This document shows positions 42,603-51,048 of a stretch of DNA of 64,000 nt, one piece after another. Within the stretch, counting starts at the first letter, position 1, and the number at the start of each line of letters is the position of its first letter. The translations under genes and the position numbers were made by a program. This stretch comes from Kitasatospora papulosa. GTDB taxonomy: Bacteria > Actinomycetota > Actinomycetes > Streptomycetales > Streptomycetaceae. The notes beneath the pieces were generated by a model. The model saw only the letters and a list, made by a program, of their open reading frames with translations, was not told the DNA's origin and ran no database searches. The DNA is taken from the NCBI RefSeq assembly GCF_000717245.1, contig NZ_JNYQ01000010.1, positions 124,001 to 188,000 on the forward strand, given 5' to 3'.

Positions 42603-43394
42603 TCAGGCGAAGGCGAGGTTGTAGAGCCCGCCGGCGAGTGCGGCCCCGATGAGCGGTCCTACCACCGGTACCCAGGCGTAGCCCCAGTCCGACCCGCCCT
42701 TGTTCGGAAGCGGCAGCAACGCGTGCACGATGCGGGGTCCGAGGTCACGCACCGGGTTGATCGCGTAACCGGTCGGGCCGCCGAGCGACAGACCGATCCC
42801 GACGACCACCAGCGCGGTGATCAGCACACCGAGGGCACCGAGGCCGTTGCCGTCGTCGTTGAGGCCCTGCGTGAGGATCGCCAGGACGAGCACGAACGTG
42901 GCGATGATCTCCGTGACGACGTTCTGCACGCCGTTGCGGATCTCCGGGCCCGTGCTGAAGACGCCGAGGACGGGGCCCGCCTTCGGAGCGGCGGTCTGGT
43001 CGACCATGCCCTCCTCGGCCGGCTGGTCCTTCACGACCTCGGGGTCGGTGAGGTGCGCGTGGAACTGTCCGTAGTAGACGGCCCAGACGAGCACCGCGCC
43101 GATGATCGCGCCGAACAGTTCGGAGGCGAGGTACAGCGGCACGTCGCTCCACGCGGTGCCGCCCTGGATCGCCAGGCCGATCGTGACCGCCGGATTGAGA
43201 TGGGCGCCGGACACGCCGGAGGCTATGTAGGCGCCGGTCAGCACGGCGAAGCCCCACCCGAAGGTGATGGCCAGCCAGCCGGCGTTGTGCGCCTTGGAAC
43301 GCCTCAGTGTGACGGCGGCACAGACACCACCGCCGAGCAGTACGAGTACGGCGGTACCGATGGTCTCGCCGATGAAGATGTCGGAGCTGGACAC
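42603..43394 (-). CDS. glpF: Glycerol facilitator GlpF (MIP family)
   Basis: A 263-residue aquaglyceroporin with six membrane helices and two half-helix loops. The first NPA box is in GAHLNPAVTIGLA. The second is NPV rather than NPA, in GYAINPVRDLGPR, where the asparagine and the selectivity arginine remain. The GTG at 43394 has AAGGAG upstream. A long loop between helices (HLTDPEVVKDQPAEEGMVD) is typical of Streptomyces GlpF. It is the first gene of the operon. Confidence 0.95.
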   Translation of the reverse strand: MSSSDIFIGETIGTAVLVLLGGGVCAAVTLRRSKAHNAGWLAITFGWGFAVLTGAYIASGVSGAHLNPAVTIGLAIQGGTAWSDVPLYLASELFGAIIGAVLVWAVYYGQFHAHLTDPEVVKDQPAEEGMVDQTAAPKAGPVLGVFSTGPEIRNGVQNVVTEIIATFVLVLAILTQGLNDDGNGLGALGVLITALVVVGIGLSLGGPTGYAINPVRDLGPRIVHALLPLPNKGGSDWGYAWVPVVGPLIGAALAGGLYNLAFA

Positions 43395-43538
43395 CCGTGA
43401 CTCCTTTGTCCTTCGTCCAGGGGAAGGCGAAACACCGGGTCCCTCCGGTGGATCGCACCCGAGGTGGGTACTCGTTCGGTACGGGCACCTCACCTGCCGG
43501 GCTTGACCGGCCCTCGGCACTGTCACACTCTAACGCGT

Positions 43539-43581
43539 ATTGCCGTTAAGTGTTCGGCAATGCCGACCGGTGAACGGCAAT
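43539..43581. promoter_or_regulatory. GylR operator region upstream of glpF
   Basis: ATTGCCGTT (43539-43547) and AACGGCAAT (43573-43581) form an outer inverted repeat. Inside it lies the perfect palindrome TCGGCAATGCCGA (43554-43566). A near copy of the inner site, TTCGACAATGCTGA, is upstream of gylR (44444-44457). It lies 145-187 bp upstream of glpF and is the most likely binding region of the IclR-type GylR. Confidence 0.75.
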
Positions 43582-43655
43582 GTTTCTCCCCGATGAAGAG
43601 TGCGTCAAGGGGTGTGTGACACGCGACTCGATCGTTACCGACGTCGCGGGGGTGG

Positions 43656-44420
43656 TCAGAAGCGTCCGGCGCCCAGGTCCCGGGAGACGGCGCGGGCGCA
43701 GTCGCGCACGGCGGCGACGAGTTCCGGGCGCAGCTCGCCGCCCGCGCAGACGCGTTCCACGGCCCCCGTCACGGCCACGGCGCCGACCGGCATCCTGCGC
43801 CGGTCGTGGATGGGGGCGGCCACCGCCGCCACGCCCTCCCACGTCTCCTCCACGTCGGCGGCCCAGCCCTGCGCCCGGATCAGGTCGAGCAGCGACTCGA
43901 ACTCCGCCCCGCCCGTGACCGTGCGCGGGGTGAAGGGCCGCAGTTCCACCTCGGTGGCCTCGCTGTGGGCGACCGGGTCGTAGGCCGCGATGACCTTGCC
44001 CAGGGCGGTGGAGTGCAGCGGCTGCATCGCACCGACCTCCAGGACCTGGCGGCTGTCGTCGGGCCGGAAGACGTGGTGGACGATCAGGACGCCGCGCTGG
44101 TGCAGCACGCCCAGGTGCACGCTCTCGCCGCTGGAGCGGGCCAGGTCGTCGGTCCACACCAGCGCGCGGGCCCGCAGCTCGTGCACGTCGAGATAACTGT
44201 TGCCCAGACGCAGCAGCTCGGCGCCCAGCTGGTAGCGGCCGGACGCGGGGTCCTGCTCGACGAAGCCCTCGAGCTGGAGGGTGCGCAGGATCCCGTGCGC
44301 GGTGCCTTTGGCCAGCCCCAGTGAGGACGCGATGTCGGACAGGCCCAGCCGGCGCTCGCCGCCGGCCAGCAGACGCAGCATCGCCGCTGCCCGCTCGAGC
44401 GACTGGATGTTCTTGGCCAT
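43656..44420 (-). CDS. gylR: Glycerol operon regulator GylR (IclR family)
   Basis: A 254-residue IclR-type regulator, the same length as I recall for S. coelicolor GylR. An N-terminal winged helix (QSLERAAAMLRLLAGGERRLGLSDIASSLGLAKGTAHGILRTLQ) is followed by the effector domain (MQPLHSTALGKVIAAYDP). It represses glpFKD and itself, relieved by glycerol-3-phosphate according to work on the gyl operon. The ATG at 44420 follows GGAGG. It is encoded on the same strand as the operon, with 261 bp holding its own and the glpF operators. Confidence 0.96.
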   Translation of the reverse strand: MAKNIQSLERAAAMLRLLAGGERRLGLSDIASSLGLAKGTAHGILRTLQLEGFVEQDPASGRYQLGAELLRLGNSYLDVHELRARALVWTDDLARSSGESVHLGVLHQRGVLIVHHVFRPDDSRQVLEVGAMQPLHSTALGKVIAAYDPVAHSEATEVELRPFTPRTVTGGAEFESLLDLIRAQGWAADVEETWEGVAAVAAPIHDRRRMPVGAVAVTGAVERVCAGGELRPELVAAVRDCARAVSRDLGAGRF

Positions 44421-44442
44421 CGCGCCGTACTCCTCCACCTCG

Positions 44443-44459
44443 GTTCGACAATGCTGAAC
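44443..44459. promoter_or_regulatory. GylR operator upstream of gylR
   Basis: GTTCGACAATGCTGAAC is a 17-bp imperfect palindrome with exact GTTC/GAAC ends. It matches 12 of 14 bases of the inner palindrome upstream of glpF. It lies 23 bp before the gylR start, which fits autorepression. Confidence 0.7.
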
Positions 44460-44587
44460 ACTATCGGTCGATGTCGACCTCTGTCCGGTGGCGCGAACAT
44501 TATGCGCCACCCGCCGAGGGTCCGTTTCACCGCACAGCATGCAGTCCGCCCCGTGGGACACGACGACCGGCCCGGGCGCGTCCCGGC

Positions 44588-44593
44588 TACGCT
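44588..44593 (+). promoter_or_regulatory. -10 element TACGCT of metH
   Basis: TACGCT lies about 65 bp upstream of the metH ATG. The leader after it (about 58 bases) is too short for a cobalamin riboswitch, and no B12-box sequence is visible in the 238-bp gap. Confidence 0.4.
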
Positions 44594-44658
44594 GGCCGCG
44601 TGCCCCCTCCACAGAAGGGCGCAAAGCCGACAGCCGTCGCATCCCAGGGAGAACATCC

Positions 44659-47600
44659 ATGGCCTCGTTGCCGACCCCCTCAGCTGACAGCCGGACCCGA
44701 GCCGCAGCGCTCCGTGAGGCGCTCGCCACCCGGGTGGTGGTGGCCGACGGTGCCATGGGCACCATGCTCCAGGCCCAGGACCCCACCCTTGAGGACTTCG
44801 AGAACCTCGAAGGCTGCAACGAGATCCTGAACGTCACGCGCCCCGACATCGTCCGGTCGGTCCACGAGGAGTACTTCGCGGTCGGCGTGGACTGCGTCGA
44901 GACCAACACGTTCGGAGCCAACGCCTCCGCCCTCGGCGAGTACGACATCCCCGGCCGGATCCACGAGCTGTCCGAGGCCGGCGCGCGCATCGCCCGCGAG
45001 ACCGCCGACCGGTTCACCGAGTCCACCGGGCAGCAGCGCTGGGTGCTCGGCTCCATCGGCCCCGGCACCAAGCTCCCGACGCTGGGGCACGCCCCCTACA
45101 CGGTCCTGCGCGACGGTTTCCAGCAGAACGCCGAGGGCCTGATCGCGGGCGGCGCCGACGCGCTCATCATCGAGACCACCCAGGACCTCCTGCAGACCAA
45201 GGCCGCCGTGCTCGGCGCGCGGCGGGCCCTGGAGGCCATGGGCAGCGACCTCCTGGTGCTCTGCTCCCTGGCCTTCGAGACGACCGGCACCATGCTGCTG
45301 GGCTCCGAGATCGGCGCGGCGCTGACCGCGCTCGAACCCCTCGGCGTCGACATGATCGGGCTCAACTGCTCGACCGGCCCCGCCGAGATGAGCGAGCACC
45401 TGCGCTACCTCACGCGCCACTCCCGCATCCCGCTGCTCTGCATGCCGAACGCCGGGCTGCCCGTGCTCACCAAGGACGGCGCGCACTTCCCGCTCGACGC
45501 CGAGGGCCTGGCCGACGCCCAGGAGACCTTCGTCCAGGAGTACGGCCTCTCCCTCGTGGGCGGCTGCTGCGGTACGACGCCGGAACACCTGCGCCGGCTC
45601 GTCGAGCGGGTCCGCGGCGCCGCGCTGTCGACGCGCGACCCCCGCCCCGAGCCGGGTGCCGCGTCGCTCTACCAGACCATCCCGTTCCGGCAGGACACCT
45701 CGTACCTCGCGATCGGCGAACGTACGAACGCCAACGGATCCAAGAAGTTCCGCGAGGCCATGCTCGACGCCCGCTGGGACGACTGCGTGGAGATGGCCCG
45801 GGACCAGATCCGCGAAGGCGCCCACATGCTCGACCTCTGCGTCGACTACGTGGGGCGCGACGGCGTCGCCGACATGGAGGAACTGGCCGGCCGTTTCGCC
45901 ACCGCCTCGACCCTGCCGATCGTCCTCGACTCCACCGAGGTCCCCGTCCTGCGCGCAGGCCTGGAGAAGCTGGGCGGACGCGCCGTACTGAACTCCGTCA
46001 ACTACGAGGACGGCGACGGTCCCGAGTCCCGCTTCGCGAAGGTCGCCGGGCTCGCCGCCGAGCACGGCGCCGCGCTCATCGCGCTGACCATCGACGAGGA
46101 GGGCCAGGCCCGCACCGTCGAGCACAAGGTCGCCATCGCCGAGCGGCTCATCGAGGACCTCACCACCAACTGGGGCATCCGCGAGTCGGACATCCTCATC
46201 GACTGCCTGACCTTCACCATCTGTACCGGTCAGGAGGAGTCCCGCAAGGACGGGATCGCCACCATCGGCGCCATCCGCGAGCTGAAGCGGCGCCGCCCCG
46301 ACGTCCAGACCACGCTGGGCCTGTCCAACATCTCCTTCGGCCTGAACCCCGCCGCCCGCGTCGTCCTGAACTCCGTCTTCCTCGACGAGTGCGTGAAGGC
46401 CGGCCTGGACTCCGCCATCGTCCACGCCTCCAAGATCCTCCCGATCGCCCGGCTGGAGGAGGAGCAGGTCAAGGTCGCCCTCGACCTCATCCACGACCGC
46501 CGGGAGGAGGGCTACGACCCCCTCCAGCGGCTCATGGAGCTCTTCGAGGGCGTCAACATGAAGTCGATGAAGCAGGGCAAGGCCGAGGAGCTCCTCGCCC
46601 TGCCGCTGGACGAGCGGCTCCAGCGCCGCATCATCGACGGCGAGAAGAACGGGCTGGAGGCGGACCTCGACGAGGCGCTGCTGACCACACCCGCGCTGGA
46701 GATCGTCAACGACACGCTGCTGGCCGGCATGAAGGTCGTGGGCGAACTGTTCGGCTCCGGCCAGATGCAGCTTCCCTTCGTGCTCCAGTCCGCCGAGGTC
46801 ATGAAGTCCGCGGTGGCGCACCTCGAACCGCACATGGAGAAGACCGACGCCGAGGGCAAGGGCACCATCGTGCTGGCCACGGTCCGCGGCGACGTCCACG
46901 ACATCGGCAAGAACCTCGTCGACATCATCCTGTCCAACAACGGCTTCAACGTGGTCAACCTGGGCATCAAGCAGCCCGTCTCCGCGATCCTGGACGCCGC
47001 CCAGGAGCACCGCGCCGATGTCATCGGCATGTCGGGCCTCCTGGTGAAGTCCACCGTGATCATGAAGGAGAACCTGGAGGAGCTGAACCAGCGCAAGCTG
47101 GCGGCCGACTACCCGGTGATCCTCGGCGGGGCGGCCCTGACCCGTGCCTACGTCGAACAGGACCTCCACGAGATCTACGAGGGCGAGGTCCGTTACGCCC
47201 GCGACGCCTTCGAGGGGCTCCGGCTGATGGACGCCCTCGTCGCGGTCAAGCGCGGTGTCCCCGGCGCCGCCCTCCCCGAACTGAAGCAGCGCAGGGTGCC
47301 CAAGCGGGACACCCCCGTCGCGGAGGCCGTGGAGCCCGAGGAGGGCGTGCGCTCCGACGTCTCCGTCACCAATCCGGTCCCGGAGCCGCCCTTCTGGGGC
47401 ACCCGCGTCATCAAGGGCATCCAGCTCAAGGAGTACGCCTCCTGGCTTGACGAGGGAGCACTCTTCAAGGGCCAGTGGGGCCTCAAGCAGGCCCGGGCCG
47501 GCGACGGGCCGACGTACGAGGAGCTGGTGGAGCGCGAGGGCCGTCCGCACCTGCGCGGCTGGCTCGACAAGCTGCACACCGAGAACCTGCTGGAGGCCGC

Positions 47601-48171
47601 CGTCGTCTACGGCTACTTCCCCTGCGTCTCCAAGGGCGACGACCTGATCCTGCTGCACGAGGACGGTTCCGAGCGCACCCGCTTCACCTTCCCGCGCCAG
47701 CGTCGCGGCCGCCGCCTCTGCCTCGCGGACTTCTTCCGCCCCGAGGAGTCCGGGGAGACCGACGTGATCGGTCTCCAGGTCGTCACCGTCGGATCGAAGA
47801 TCGGCGGGGCCACCGCCGAGCTGTTCGAGGCGAACTCCTACCGCGACTACCTGGAGCTGCACGGGCTCTCCGTGCAGCTCGCCGAGGCACTCGCCGAGTA
47901 CTGGCACGCCCGGGTCCGCAGCGAGCTCGGGTTCGCCGGCGAGGACCCGTCCGACGTCGAGGACATGTTCGCGCTCAAGTACCGCGGGGCGCGCTTCTCG
48001 CTGGGCTACGGGGCCTGCCCGGACCTGGAGGACCGGGCGAAGATCGCCGCCCTCCTGGAGCCCGAGCGGATCGGGGTGAAGCTCTCCGAGGAGTTCCAGC
48101 TGCATCCCGAACAGTCCACGGACGCCATCGTCATCCACCACCCGGAGGCGAAGTACTTCAACGCACGGTAG
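44659..48171 (+). CDS. metH: Cobalamin-dependent methionine synthase MetH
   Basis: A 1170-residue enzyme with all four modules. The homocysteine domain has the zinc cysteines in IGLNCSTGP and VGGCCGTT (about residues 236 and 300). The pterin domain carries ERTNANGSKKF. The cobalamin domain has GDVHDIGKNLVDIILSNNG (about residue 746) with the axial histidine. The C-terminal activation domain (about residues 930-1170) binds SAM. It transfers a methyl group from methyltetrahydrofolate to homocysteine. The ATG at 44659 has AGGGAG eight bases upstream. It is divergent from gylR. Confidence 0.97.
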   Translation: MASLPTPSADSRTRAAALREALATRVVVADGAMGTMLQAQDPTLEDFENLEGCNEILNVTRPDIVRSVHEEYFAVGVDCVETNTFGANASALGEYDIPGRIHELSEAGARIARETADRFTESTGQQRWVLGSIGPGTKLPTLGHAPYTVLRDGFQQNAEGLIAGGADALIIETTQDLLQTKAAVLGARRALEAMGSDLLVLCSLAFETTGTMLLGSEIGAALTALEPLGVDMIGLNCSTGPAEMSEHLRYLTRHSRIPLLCMPNAGLPVLTKDGAHFPLDAEGLADAQETFVQEYGLSLVGGCCGTTPEHLRRLVERVRGAALSTRDPRPEPGAASLYQTIPFRQDTSYLAIGERTNANGSKKFREAMLDARWDDCVEMARDQIREGAHMLDLCVDYVGRDGVADMEELAGRFATASTLPIVLDSTEVPVLRAGLEKLGGRAVLNSVNYEDGDGPESRFAKVAGLAAEHGAALIALTIDEEGQARTVEHKVAIAERLIEDLTTNWGIRESDILIDCLTFTICTGQEESRKDGIATIGAIRELKRRRPDVQTTLGLSNISFGLNPAARVVLNSVFLDECVKAGLDSAIVHASKILPIARLEEEQVKVALDLIHDRREEGYDPLQRLMELFEGVNMKSMKQGKAEELLALPLDERLQRRIIDGEKNGLEADLDEALLTTPALEIVNDTLLAGMKVVGELFGSGQMQLPFVLQSAEVMKSAVAHLEPHMEKTDAEGKGTIVLATVRGDVHDIGKNLVDIILSNNGFNVVNLGIKQPVSAILDAAQEHRADVIGMSGLLVKSTVIMKENLEELNQRKLAADYPVILGGAALTRAYVEQDLHEIYEGEVRYARDAFEGLRLMDALVAVKRGVPGAALPELKQRRVPKRDTPVAEAVEPEEGVRSDVSVTNPVPEPPFWGTRVIKGIQLKEYASWLDEGALFKGQWGLKQARAGDGPTYEELVEREGRPHLRGWLDKLHTENLLEAAVVYGYFPCVSKGDDLILLHEDGSERTRFTFPRQRRGRRLCLADFFRPEESGETDVIGLQVVTVGSKIGGATAELFEANSYRDYLELHGLSVQLAEALAEYWHARVRSELGFAGEDPSDVEDMFALKYRGARFSLGYGACPDLEDRAKIAALLEPERIGVKLSEEFQLHPEQSTDAIVIHHPEAKYFNAR

Positions 48172-48248
48172 CCGGAAGTTCGACGCGCGGTCACGCGGGA
48201 CTCCGCGCGCGGCGCGGCGACGCGTCGTAGAATGGTCGGTCCAGTGCA

Positions 48249-48283
48249 GGCCGGTCGCCGTTCCCACGGGAAGGCGGCCGGCC
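48249..48283 (+). terminator. Long hairpin between metH and the HAD gene
   Basis: GGCCGGTCGCC pairs with GGCGGCCGGCC (one G-U pair), and TTCC/GGAA close an inner loop after a single bulged G. TTCT follows. It is either the metH terminator or an attenuator in the leader of the HAD gene, whose start lies 28 bp further on. Confidence 0.6.
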
Positions 48284-48310
48284 TTCTCGTCCCTCATGGA
48301 GGTGTGCCGG

Positions 48311-49009
48311 ATGACCAGTACGGTCCCCGCGTCCCTGACCCGTACGGCAGAAGGGTCGGCGCTCCAAGCCGTCCTCCTCGACATGGACGGCACACTGGTC
48401 GACACCGAGGGGCTCTGGTGGGACGTGGAGGCGGAGGTCTTCGCCGACCTCGGTCACCGGCTGGACGAGGCCTGGCGTGACGTGGTCGTCGGCGGGCCGA
48501 TGACCCGCAGTGCCGGCTACCTCATCGAGGTCACCGGCGCCGACATCGCCATCGAGGAACTGACCGTGCTGCTCAACGACCGCTTCGAGAAGCGCATCGG
48601 CCGCGGTGTGCCGCTGATGCCGGGCGCGGCCCGGCTGCTCGCCGAACTCGCCGCGCACGAGGTACCCACCGCCCTGGTGTCCGCCTCGCACCGGCGGATC
48701 ATCGACCGGGTCCTGGACTCCCTGGGTCCTCAGCACTTCGCGCTCACGGTCGCGGGCGACGAGGTGGCCCGCACCAAGCCCCACCCCGAGCCCTACCTCG
48801 CCGCGGCTGCCGGCTTCGGGGCGGACCCCTGGCGCTGCGCGGTCGTCGAGGACACCGCGACGGGCGTCGCCGCGGCCGAGGCGGCGGGCTGCCGCGTGGT
48901 CGCGGTGCCCTCCGTGGCGTCGATCGCCCCCGCGCCGGGGCGCGCCGTCGTCTCCTCCCTGGAACAGGTGGATCTCGCCTTCCTGCGAGGCCTGGTCGCG
49001 GACGAGTGA
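48311..49009 (+). CDS. HAD-superfamily hydrolase (beta-phosphoglucomutase/phosphatase group)
   Basis: A 232-residue phosphatase. Motif I is VLLDMDGTLVDTEG, motif II TALVSASHR, the lysine KPHPEPYLAAA, and motif IV VVEDTATGVAAAEAAG. The cap domain lies between motifs I and II. It hydrolyses a small phosphorylated metabolite in the cytosol. The ATG at 48311 has GGAGG eight bases upstream. It follows metH on the same strand. Substrate unknown. Confidence 0.92.
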   Translation: MTSTVPASLTRTAEGSALQAVLLDMDGTLVDTEGLWWDVEAEVFADLGHRLDEAWRDVVVGGPMTRSAGYLIEVTGADIAIEELTVLLNDRFEKRIGRGVPLMPGAARLLAELAAHEVPTALVSASHRRIIDRVLDSLGPQHFALTVAGDEVARTKPHPEPYLAAAAGFGADPWRCAVVEDTATGVAAAEAAGCRVVAVPSVASIAPAPGRAVVSSLEQVDLAFLRGLVADE

Positions 49010-49135
49010 CGACCCGCCCACCGAGGGTGTTCTAGTCGGCAGGTGACAAGAACTCCGGTGCCAACTCTGTCAGTTCCCTGCTTTCGCTCACCCCGTGAAT
49101 CAGGTCCATGTCAATGCGGTCATTCCGGTCCGGGC

Positions 49136-49149
49136 GTGACGTTCGTCAC
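49136..49149. promoter_or_regulatory. Inverted repeat GTGACG-TT-CGTCAC
   Basis: A perfect 6-bp repeat with a two-base spacer in the 367-bp gap upstream of the binding lipoprotein gene. Several related GTGA/TCAC words surround it. A second, perfect palindrome is at 49270. Apart from these I see no gene in the gap. Confidence 0.4.
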
Positions 49150-49269
49150 TCGACGTGATGTCCGCGGGTTTCCCGGGACCGATCGGCGTGCCCGTTTCGG
49201 GAACCCTTACGTCCGCATTCATTAAGACGTGTACGAAACATTCCCGGCGGTGACATGGACAACCCGTCA

Positions 49270-49283
49270 TCGGTGATCACCGA
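49270..49283. promoter_or_regulatory. Perfect 14-bp palindrome TCGGTGATCACCGA
   Basis: The palindrome lies 94 bp upstream of the ATG of the binding lipoprotein gene and is probably an operator. CGGTGA also occurs at 49248-49253. Confidence 0.5.
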
Positions 49284-49376
49284 GTGGATACGGGGCGGAT
49301 CCGCACCGGTCAAGCCGTCCTGCGGCGCCTACTAATCTCGGTTTTCTCACATGACGGAATGAGGGAGATCGTCCAG

Positions 49377-50969
49377 ATGAACCGTAAGACGCTGGTGCTG
49401 CCGGCCGTGGTGGGCCTGCTCGCACCCGTTCTCGCCGCCTGCGGCGGGTCGGACGACGGGGGCGATGCCATCGTCGTCGGGACGACGGACCAGTTCATCG
49501 CCTCGAAGGACAACCCGGCCCCGCTCGACCCGGCCATCGGCTACGAGGCGGGTGTGTGGAACCTGCTCCGCCAGACCGTGCAGACCCTCACGCACATACC
49601 GCGAGGCGGCGGCGAGCCCGTGCCCGAGGCGGCCGAGAGCTGCACCTTCACGGACATGGAGAACGAGAGCTACCGCTGCACGCTGCGCGACGGTCTCACC
49701 TTCGCCGACGGCACCCCCGTCACCCCGGAGGACGTGAAGTACTCCATCCAGCGGGTCCTCGACATCAAGGACGAGAGCGGCCCCTCCGCCCTCTTCGCCA
49801 ACATCGACACGATCGAGACCAAGGGTGAGAAGGAGATCGTCTTCCACCTGAGCACCCCGGACGCGACCTTCCCGTACAAGCTCGCCACGCCGCCCGCCGG
49901 CATCGTCCAGAAGGACAAGTACGGGGCGAAGACCCCCCGCGACGGCTTCCAGATCGACGGGTCGGGCCCGTACACCATGAAGCCCGAGGTCAAGGACGAT
50001 CGCATCGTCAAGGTCGTCTTCACCAAGAACCCGAAGTACAAGGGCGACCTGAAGATCCGCAACAACAAGGTCGAGCTGAACCTCTTCCCCGACGCGGACG
50101 CGATGGGGAAGGCGCTCGACGACAAGAAGATCGACATGATGACGCGCACCATGTCGCCCGAGCAGGCCCAGGACCTGCTGGCGGAGCCCAAGGAGGGCAT
50201 CAAGCTCACCGAGATGCCCGGCCTGGCCATCAGCTACATGGCGTTCAACACCGAGGACCCCGCGGTGGAGGACAAGGCCGTACGCCAGGCCGTCGCGCAG
50301 GTCATCGACCGCGGCGCCATCGCGAACAAGGTGTACGGCAGCACTGCCGAGCCGCTCTACTCGCTGATCCCGTCCGGCATCACCAGCCACACCAACTCGT
50401 TCTTCAACAAGTACGGCGAGCCGAGTGTCGCCGGGGCCGCGCGGACCCTGGAGAAGGCCGGCATCAACACCCCGGTCAAGTTCACCCTGCACTACACGAC
50501 CGACCACTACGGCCCCGCCACCAAGGCCGAGTACGAGACCCTGGCGAAGCAGCTCAACGCGTCCAAGCTGTTCGACGTCGACGTCAAGGGAACCCCCTGG
50601 GACAAGTACCGTCCCGCCCAGAAGAAGGGTGAGTACGCGGTCTTCGGCATGGGCTGGTTCCCCGACTTCCCGGACCCGGACACCTACATCGCGCCGTTCC
50701 TCGACGAGGGCAACTTCCTCAACTCGCCGTACAAGTCGACCGAGGCGCAGAAGACGCTCATCCCGCAGTCCCGTCGCGAGGCGGACCGCAGCGCCGCGTC
50801 GCCGGCCTTCGAGAAGCTCCAGGACATCGTTGCCACCGACGTCCCCGTGCTCCCCGTCTGGCAGGGCAAGCAGTACGTCGCCTCGCTCGACGAGCTGACC
50901 GGTGTGGAGTGGGCCGTCAACTCCTCGGCGGACCTCCAGCTCTGGGAGCTCGCGCGCGGCGCGGTCTGA
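49377..50969 (+). CDS. ABC transporter substrate-binding lipoprotein (peptide type, SBP_bac_5)
   Basis: A 530-residue lipoprotein. A signal peptide ends in the lipobox LAAC (Cys about residue 22). The body matches the oligopeptide-binding family: WNLLRQTVQTLTHIPRGG, LRDGLTFADGTPVTPEDVKYSIQRV and DGSGPYTMKPEV. It captures peptides or other solutes at the outer face of the membrane. The ATG at 49377 has GGGAG nine bases upstream. No permease or ATPase genes lie beside it, so it must work with a transporter encoded elsewhere. Confidence 0.93.
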   Translation: MNRKTLVLPAVVGLLAPVLAACGGSDDGGDAIVVGTTDQFIASKDNPAPLDPAIGYEAGVWNLLRQTVQTLTHIPRGGGEPVPEAAESCTFTDMENESYRCTLRDGLTFADGTPVTPEDVKYSIQRVLDIKDESGPSALFANIDTIETKGEKEIVFHLSTPDATFPYKLATPPAGIVQKDKYGAKTPRDGFQIDGSGPYTMKPEVKDDRIVKVVFTKNPKYKGDLKIRNNKVELNLFPDADAMGKALDDKKIDMMTRTMSPEQAQDLLAEPKEGIKLTEMPGLAISYMAFNTEDPAVEDKAVRQAVAQVIDRGAIANKVYGSTAEPLYSLIPSGITSHTNSFFNKYGEPSVAGAARTLEKAGINTPVKFTLHYTTDHYGPATKAEYETLAKQLNASKLFDVDVKGTPWDKYRPAQKKGEYAVFGMGWFPDFPDPDTYIAPFLDEGNFLNSPYKSTEAQKTLIPQSRREADRSAASPAFEKLQDIVATDVPVLPVWQGKQYVASLDELTGVEWAVNSSADLQLWELARGAV

Positions 50970-50988
50970 CGCGGCGTCTCCGGAAAAG

Positions 50989-51033
50989 GACCGGCGCGGT
51001 CCGGGGCCCACGGCCCCGGACCGCGCCGGTCCC
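50989..51033. terminator. 21-bp perfect hairpin terminator
   Basis: The segment 50989-51009 is exactly complementary to 51013-51033 with a CAC loop. It lies between the convergent lipoprotein and response-regulator genes. It is one of the longest perfect stems in the window. Confidence 0.9.
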
Positions 51034-51048
51034 GCGTTCAGCGCCGGC

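Noticed and set aside
40692..43400. A 902-codon plus-strand open frame
   Set aside because: It is antisense to glpD, glpK and glpF; no recognisable domain.
44460..44658. Cobalamin riboswitch upstream of metH
   Set aside because: No B12-box-like sequence is visible, and the leader after the likely -10 box is under 70 bases.
44680..48405. A 1241-codon minus-strand open frame
   Set aside because: It is antisense to metH, which has all expected motifs.
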